Source of the DNA: Tetrapyrgos nigripes
Lineage: Eukaryota > Basidiomycota > Agaricomycetes > Agaricales > Campanellaceae
Direction of reading: 5' to 3'
Assembly: GCA_013368315.1 (NCBI GenBank)
Contig: JAACJM010000050.1
Coordinates: 404,099-468,098, forward strand
DNA length: 64,000 bases
Part shown: positions 58,106-64,000 of the stretch, one piece after another
Numbering within the stretch: the stretch's first letter is position 1
Layout: each line of letters begins with the position of its first letter
Notes under the pieces: generated by a model
Databases searched by the model: none
What the model saw: the letters and a program-made list of their open reading frames with translations, nothing else
What the model was told of the DNA's origin: nothing
Program-made: the position numbers and the translations under genes

Positions 58106-59003
58106 GAGGGAGGATTGAGAACAAACGGCGGTACCACTTGATCACAGCTGGGTTGGAGCAAGAACGAGGCAGGAGGGGCGGGAGTAGATAAGTACACCCC
58201 CAGCTATACTCCTTTGTAAAAGAACGCCGACGAGGGAAGGTTGTGGTACAAGTGAAAGAGCTGAACGACGACGCGTGTACCTATTTGAATTCGGAGTTTC
58301 AAAAAAAACTTGAACCAAACTCACGTGGACGCGGTAGCTCAAAAACCGTAAACGATGAAGTTCCTCCAAAGTTCCTCGTCGGGACCTTTGCAAAGAACAT
58401 TGCTGCCAGCAGCCAGTGTGTACCTGACTATGTGGTTATTGATCACGGAGCGGTACATAATCAATCTGTGACACCGCTATTCTAGCATCCGCATTGTGCT
58501 AACTTTGACGTCTTTCAAGTTTACTGGAATTTCTGACTGGTAATGGCCTATCCGAGTTAAAGCACTAGCAAAGCCTGGAACAAATGTACTTGCTTTCAAT
58601 TTCCTCCAGCATCTTCAGAAAGACTAGGAAAATGGGCATTACATACAACAAGGACCATATGGATCTTACGCGGGCTTACAGGTACAATGCAATCATAATG
58701 GGGCTTACCCGACACTCGAAATACTTTCGTCAGGATTGTATGCCCATGTAACAATACGGAAATAATAATGAGAGACTTACACTGGCCTACAATAGATGCA
58801 GAATCATTGCCGGAGACTTGTAATCCATTCAGAACCCTTACCTCGACCTACATCTCTGCTCAGATTTTCAAACAACTTGGACAAGCTTGCAAGTAAGTCA
58901 GAATAATGTTGATGACATTGTATTCACTCATGAGTGCTTCATTTTATTATGTACTCTGTACAGAGTTGTATGCGGTTACAAGTTTTTTGCATTTTTTGTG
59001 ATG
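58106..59003. other. Unassigned, about 0.9 kb
   Basis: No gene is firmly supported. A + frame near 58243-58485 (NDDACTYLNSEFQKKLEP) lacks an ATG and splice sites. Possible upstream exons of the fragment at 59041-59460 may lie in the right part. Confidence 0.3.
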
Positions 59004-59040
59004 TATGGGGAGTAATACAAACCTCAGTTGTACACTGCTC

Positions 59041-59460
59041 CGTCTGCAGCTGCTCATTTCTCTCGCAATGGGTTTATGGGTCATCTTGATGGTCACCACC
59101 AGTGCAAGAACTGGCATATCCCTGAGATGGGTGAGTCCGTCCTCCCTTTTCAATAATATTGACATATCATTGACTTCTTTCCAGGTTTGTATTCCGCCTC
59201 CCTTCTGCCGCCCTCCATGCTCCTGGATGCAACCGACCTAGAGGTTCCTGTCTCCAAGGTTGAACAGTGGTACGATAACAGCGCACCAACTTTGGCTGCG
59301 CTGTTGGAGTGGAATTCGCGTATTGGTATCAAAAGGGACGTCTGGGCACTTGTCTCAACGATGGAAGTTCAATGTACAAGTTGCAGTCTAGTACGCTCGG
59401 CTCCCGCTCACCGTCGGCATCTTGTTGGCGGGAAATGTTCCGTCACTTCAATTTCTTGAG
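59041..59460 (+). CDS. Fragment or 3' end of an unrecognised gene
   Basis: After a possible acceptor (CTGCAG at about 59044-59049) an exon reads AAHFSRNGFMGHLDGHHQCK and NWHIPEM. An intron GTGAGT...TCCAG follows, then GLYSASLLPPSMLLDATDLE, VPVSKVEQWYDNSAPTLAAL, LEWNSRIGIKRDVWALV and on to a stop at about 59458-59460. The exon-intron-exon reading is smooth, which argues for a real or recently lost gene. I could not find a start. No family is recognised. Confidence 0.4.
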
Positions 59461-60474
59461 TCTGCGCATATGTATACATTGCACAATTCCCATATCTTCC
59501 TTGTATAGCTAGTTGCATAAATAATGAGACTCTTGACGCGGAATGGTCTTTATATATTTCATTTCCTGTCCTAGCTTCCGTTATGAGCTGTCATGCGCAA
59601 CGACTGTTGTTCCCGGTGATCAAAGATGTGATTGGATACTTTATGCACGCAGGCTACTTTCAGTGATTTTTGTAATCCTTTTGTGTTATAACTTGGTTAT
59701 AACTTTGTCAAATTGTTTCATTTCTGAATCCGAAATAGACAGTACAGAGAGCGAGAACAACCAAACTAAGATGGAACAAGAATGCTACAGGTGATCAAGG
59801 ACAACAACAAAAGATAGAGGTACAAAGAGAATAAAGAAAAGAATGCGAGTCACTCAATGCTTCCAAGTATGTTTTTTTGTCATGTAGCATTGATAGTAAT
59901 ATAAGAACAGAAAAAGAAGTCCATACGAGTTGACATACACACCCCGAGGAAGGAAGCGTATTTTTCTCACCGGGTGCACAACGAACAACACAATAGAAAA
60001 CGTATTTTTTCCATTCAATTAATCCGTTTTCTATTATGTTTTTTTGGGCTGAGCAAGAGTTTTCGGACGAAGAATCCGAATTACTCCAGGGTGGTGTGTA
60101 CACGGGCAAAACACACAGAAAAAATCCGGTCCACCAGGAATAAATTATGTGCTAGTAGTATGTTACATGCCATGAGATAACGGTAAATCCAAAAAGAAAC
60201 TGGGCGGAGGGAAAAGGAAGGACAGGTAAGGAGGGGGCGGGTAAAGGAACAAGTAAAGGAAGGAAAGGTGTCACAGGGGCAGGTAAAAAGGGGTAGAGAG
60301 AGATACGGGTAGAGAGAGATACAAATAACTAGACTGAAAGAAGCCATTGATACAGAGTAGTGTCATATGAACGGAGCGACAAATGAAGTGGAGGGGATGA
60401 TAGTACATATGGATGAGCTGACGATGGGAGTAGATAACCTAAACCACGACTATCCTTAGCTCGGGGCAACCAAA
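59461..60474. other. Intergenic with a purine-rich tract
   Basis: No gene is supported. From about 60190 to 60325 the + strand is almost all purine: AAGGAAGGACAGGTAAGG, then GGTAGAGAGAGATAC twice. This is a simple-sequence tract. Two poly-T/poly-A rich segments lie at about 59865 and 60005-60045. Confidence 0.4.
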
Positions 60475-62850
60475 CTATTGCCGAAAAAATCGGCGTATCC
60501 GACGGATCAACCTGACGCCAACACCCTCATCCATATCACAAACCACTGCACCTTTATCCACTGCATCCATCTCCACGTCCATATCTTCATCTTCCATACG
60601 GATGGACACTGGTTGAACGACAGCGGTATCTTCATTTTGTATATGGTTACCGTCGATTGCTTGTACGAGAGTGGGAAGGTGAACCGCGTGAACTGCGTGA
60701 ACTGGCTGAGGCGGAACGGGAAGACTGAACTGAGGCAGCTCCGGCAGATCAGATTCGGACACAGAAACAGGCGGAGTGGGAATACCTCGAAGCCAGGGCT
60801 TAAGACCACAAGAACGAATTCTAAGCTTGTTGATAGCCCAGTGAGGATCAGCCTTGTTTCGTTCATTGATAATGGCTACGACATTGTCGTTAAACCATGC
60901 CTTTTGATTGTACAGAAACGTCGCGTAATAAAGCCAATTCTCCAGGTTGGCGAGATGACTGTCGTAATTTCCGTTGACGACGAGATCTTTATTGACGACT
61001 TTGAAAAGTTGGGCGAGGTTTTTGATCGGCCTGACTTCAAATGATAGGTAATTGGGCGCGGCCTAATAAAGAGTCAGGAGGGAATAAGGAATAAGGGCGA
61101 CAAAATAAGGTACTTCGACTATCTTGGCTTTCGCACTGTAAAAGACACAGCCTTGAGGGGCTGCGGCGGTACCATACGAGGGGAAGGGGAGATCGAGAAG
61201 TGTATTGACGGATGCTGCTATCATTAAATCTTGTGTGAGCTGATATATAGCATGAGTGAGATGTCCATTCTTCTGTTTGAACTCTTGTACGAAGGGGATA
61301 AGCCGGATTATGAGAGTTCGAGGTTTGGGCTCAACAGCCGGTGTTTTTGAGCTGTAGAAATTGATCGACTCGACTAGCCGTTTTGCCTCGTTATATTGAT
61401 CGGCTGTCATGTCGGCGCAGTCTATTTCCAACTCGTATGTTTGGAGGTGGTCGGGTTCCATGTATGCAGTGGGGTCTAGAGAACTTAACTTGAGAGCGTT
61501 TCTTTCTCTTCTCGGGATCACAGTTTTGACGCGAGGTGACGATTGACTGTGCGGGACGTTAGACTGGCTATAGAATACCTTTCGTTAGTGTCATCCAAAA
61601 GGAAAGGGCAAAAAAGACTCACATATCATAACTTCTCCATACCGCATCAGCCATCGTTCTAAATGAGGTGCTAACTTGTTCCTCATTAAGTGAATACCAC
61701 TCAGTTCTGGCGATCTCGCTATATTTCCCGAGCATCTGCGCCATCATCATAATGGGCATACCATCGTTCACATCTTCCGCATTTCCCGAGTCTAGAGCGA
61801 GTACTTTCCGAGCTTCAGAATACATTCGGAAGTACGAGATTGCAACAGCCGCACGGTGCTGGCGGATTCCATCTGATGATGGAAAGTATCGCAGCACCGA
61901 AGGTCCGAAACGAGCTAGAGCGAGGTCTGAATCGACGTCAGGATTTGCGCTCTGAACCTCAAGCCGTACATGGTGGGGCAGTTCATCGAATAGCGCCGAA
62001 ATGAGAGGTTTGACCTCCTCGTCGAGGTACTTAAACGGGAGTCAGCTTCACCTTAGGATGAAGAGAAAGGGGGAACGCACCACTTTGACGACTCCGAGAC
62101 ATCGGGTAAATTGGATTGCTTGGGGATCTTGGCTTACGGGAGCCTGCGGAGCCTCCTCCTCCGGATCATTACAGGGTATCCTCGAGAGGTAGTCTAGATA
62201 TGAGTCGGTGTGTGTGACAAGTCTACATCCCAATTAGTCACTTGCTAATACCTGAGGATCCAACCACCTACTTTGACAGTGGCCTTTCGGAAGATGACGA
62301 CTCCGCAGACGACTCCGCAGACCATGCTGTAGACGAGCCTCTTCGGGACCTGAATAGACCCTTTTGTGAGGCCGAATCTGAAGGTGCTAGGGAAAGGGAA
62401 GAAGAATTCGACACTGGGGTTCTCGGGGTTGGAGGACTTGACACTGAGGTTGGAGGACTTGATAGAGTTGCACCAACATTATAGCCTTCCTCAAACTCAA
62501 AGTCTTCCTCTTCCTCAGTGGGGCCCACCGTGCTGGTTGAAGAGTCGGAGGGGACGGCTGTGCTGGCTGAAGACATAGAGGGGACAGCCGTGCTGGCTGA
62601 AGACATGGAGGGGATGGCCGTGCTGGCTGAAGACATGGAGGACATGCTGGGTTCTTCGTCATAGACGTGGTCTCCCTCTTCCATGATTGTGGTAAAGGGT
62701 CTAGGGACGGCCGTGCTGACTGAAGAGGATGCATATGACATGCGTTGTTTTTTGGCCAATCTGGCCGGTGAGCGGATGTTGGACTGAAGGGAACGTTTGA
62801 AATAAAAACAATAAAAACAAGATCAATAAAAACAAGGAGCTAAGTACCAT
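60475..62850 (-). CDS. Unrecognised multi-exon protein with SMSSASTA repeats
   Basis: The first exon is probably only the ATG at 62848-62850, followed by an intron to TTCAG, then SNIRSPARLAKKQRMSYASS. A Ser/Thr-rich region carries 10-residue repeats of the type SMSSASTAVP (about 62530-62660). An acidic stretch (TEEEEDFEFEEGYNVGA) follows. Later exons contain LVTHTDSYLDYLSRIPCNDP, VLRYFPSSDGIRQHRAAVAI, RALKLSSLDPTAY-type sequence and YELEIDCADMTADQYNEAKR. IIRLIPFVQEFKQKNGHLTH, then NDNVVAIINERNKADPHWAI follow, before a tail ending IRRIRRFFRQ at 60475. It is soluble. I do not recognise it. Exon edges between 61000 and 61600 are approximate. Confidence 0.6.
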
Positions 62851-63236
62851 GTGGAGCGGAAGTTAACCGTCTCACGCCAAGGGTATGACAGCGGGCGCGA
62901 TCGGTAGCACTAGACTTCAGCCCTGCTGCAATACCGGAAAGGCAGACCAAGGGCAAGTCAAGGGAGGTAGGCTGGCTGTACGCAAGTCTACGGTCGGAGT
63001 TGCCAGTTACATAAGGCTGATGCTCTTCTGCGCGCTAGGCTTTGACGTATTGCTTTCTCAATCTCTTACGACTGAGTTGTTCTCAGCGAAAGCATCCCGT
63101 AGGATGACGTCCATGGAAAATGCCTATTAAACGTCCTTTGGGCTTTTATTAGTGAGTTAATGTTCTTCCCCTCGCTCTTTCTCAGCATGCGCTTCGACGT
63201 GGGCGCTTCTTCCTTGTGCAAGGACGCAAGTGCGCT
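62851..63236. other. Intergenic before LTR-like copy 2
   Basis: This holds the upstream region of the minus-strand gene. A + frame (62885-63130) has no support. No similarity to the flank of LTR-like copy 1 is seen. Confidence 0.35.
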
Positions 63237-63685
63237 AACCCTAACCCGACCCGTGGCTTGAGAGCTGTACAGCCGCTGACAAAGCAGCCCAGCTTTCCCC
63301 AGCCCCACGGCTTCTTTTCTTCGACAGCTACGCCCCGCCCCGCACAGCTCCCTCGACAGCCAACAGGCTCCCTCGACAGCTCTCCAAGTTTTCCTCTGGC
63401 CGCCCTACTCCCTTTGACCTGAATTACTTCGGTCAACGCAGTTGTACTTTTGAGTCAACTGTGAATTTTGCCCAAGTCACTTTTGAGTGCTTGTGCATAA
63501 CGAGGCAGCCGTTCTCTTCAGCCGTTCTCAAGTCTTCTCACCAGTACACCCCTTCCTCGTGAGTATCATCATCATCTTGTTTCCGGAATCCATCTTTTAC
63601 ACTACTAACACCCTGCTTCTCTCTGCCTGCGACGCGTCAAACTCGATGACTGTGTCGCAGGTTTGTTTTTCCAAAGCCATTCACA
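63237..63685 (+). repeat. LTR-like dispersed repeat, copy 2
   Basis: Same sequence as 50992-51440 in the opposite orientation. It runs from AACCCTAACCCGACCCGTGG to GCCATTCACA. The internal stem has one mismatch here (GTGTCGCAGG instead of GCGTCGCAGG). It ends 11 bases before the ATG of the gene at the right edge. Confidence 0.75.
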
Positions 63686-63696
63686 AGTAAACAGCT

Positions 63697-64000
63697 ATGA
63701 ACAGGGACAGTCACAATCACACTGATTCGGTATGTACTCATTTACTTTTTTTGTAGCCGGTTACTTACTAGGTACATATCTTTCTGCTGTATAGCCGACC
63801 GCGGAAGAACTGGACACTAACCACCAACTGCTCCTTCACCGGCCTCTTCAAAGTGCGTATACGTGCCATGTTACGTCACCATTACTGACATCATTTTTTG
63901 CAGAGAAAGGTCGTTCTCCTACAGCCTACGACGCCTCTCTTGCCGCTGTGTTACCAGGTGGAAGTTTGTTCTTGACGACCCCGTATCAAGACCTTCCTGT
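63697..64000 (+). CDS. 5' end of an unrecognised gene, cut by the window
   Basis: Starts MNRDSHNHTDS at 63697. Two introns (GTATGT...TATAG and GTGCGT...TGCAG) join it to PTAEELDTNHQLLLHRPLQ and KKGRSPTAYDASLAAVLPGG, then SLFLTTPYQDLP to the window edge. The splice sites are good. The start lies 11 bases after the LTR-like repeat, so the repeat would supply the promoter and 5' leader if this is transcribed. It could be a host gene or the first ORF of a mobile element; no motif decides this. Confidence 0.5.

Noticed and set aside
57621..58197. Two long minus-strand frames as repeat-protein genes
   Set aside because: They arise from the 95-bp minisatellite, whose period is not a multiple of three, and they have no splice or start context.
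63236..63250. CTAACCCTAACCC as an interstitial telomere repeat
   Set aside because: Only two units, located within a dispersed repeat whose other copy reads AACCCCAACCC. Chance similarity is more likely.

Overview
The window looks like nuclear DNA of a mushroom-forming basidiomycete (Agaricomycetes). Genes are split by many 45-65 base GT-AG introns, lie close together on both strands, and mix eukaryotic housekeeping genes (KRR1, ribosomal protein eS25, glucosidase II beta, 2-oxoglutarate dehydrogenase E2) with F-box, STAND NTPase, WD40 and unrecognised proteins of a style common in agarics. No bacterial operon or CRISPR array is visible, and I found no convincing tRNA. Spliced models were built by hand from splice sites and reading phase. 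Totals that divide by three are noted as a check; other exon edges are approximate.

Layout. 0-9 kb: 3' exon of an unrecognised gene, a GH71 alpha-1,3-glucanase (-), a two-MYND-finger MSS51-like protein (+) and an F-box/LRR-like protein (-). 9.5-12 kb: degenerate repeats, a protein kinase (-) and an F-box relic. 12-20 kb: KRR1 (-), a NACHT-type STAND gene (-), a broken duplicate of the KRR1 5' end split by a 1.23 kb CACTA-like inverted-repeat element, and an NCBP3-like gene (+).

22-41 kb is the most unusual block. It holds a gene for three divergent ubiquitin-like domains in tandem, the last ending in RLRGG plus a short tail (+). Next is a divergent Hsp104/ClpB-like protein with altered catalytic residues (+), then five tandem RING-H2 copies (-; two intact, three broken). 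A coiled-coil membrane protein, an unrecognised protein and a second Hsp104/ClpB-like gene with a near-canonical second ATPase domain (-) follow. A ubiquitin-like precursor, RING ligase-like genes and two Clp unfoldase-like genes side by side suggest, but do not prove, a clustered tagging and protein-remodelling system.

41-51 kb is housekeeping: eS25 and glucosidase II beta share a short divergent promoter, then 2-OGDH E2, an unrecognised gene and a membrane-anchored WD40 protein. 51-64 kb is repeat-rich: two inverted copies of a 450 bp LTR-like repeat about 12 kb apart, tandem repeats, a 95-bp minisatellite, three unrecognised multi-exon genes, some relics, and the 5' end of a gene running off the right edge.
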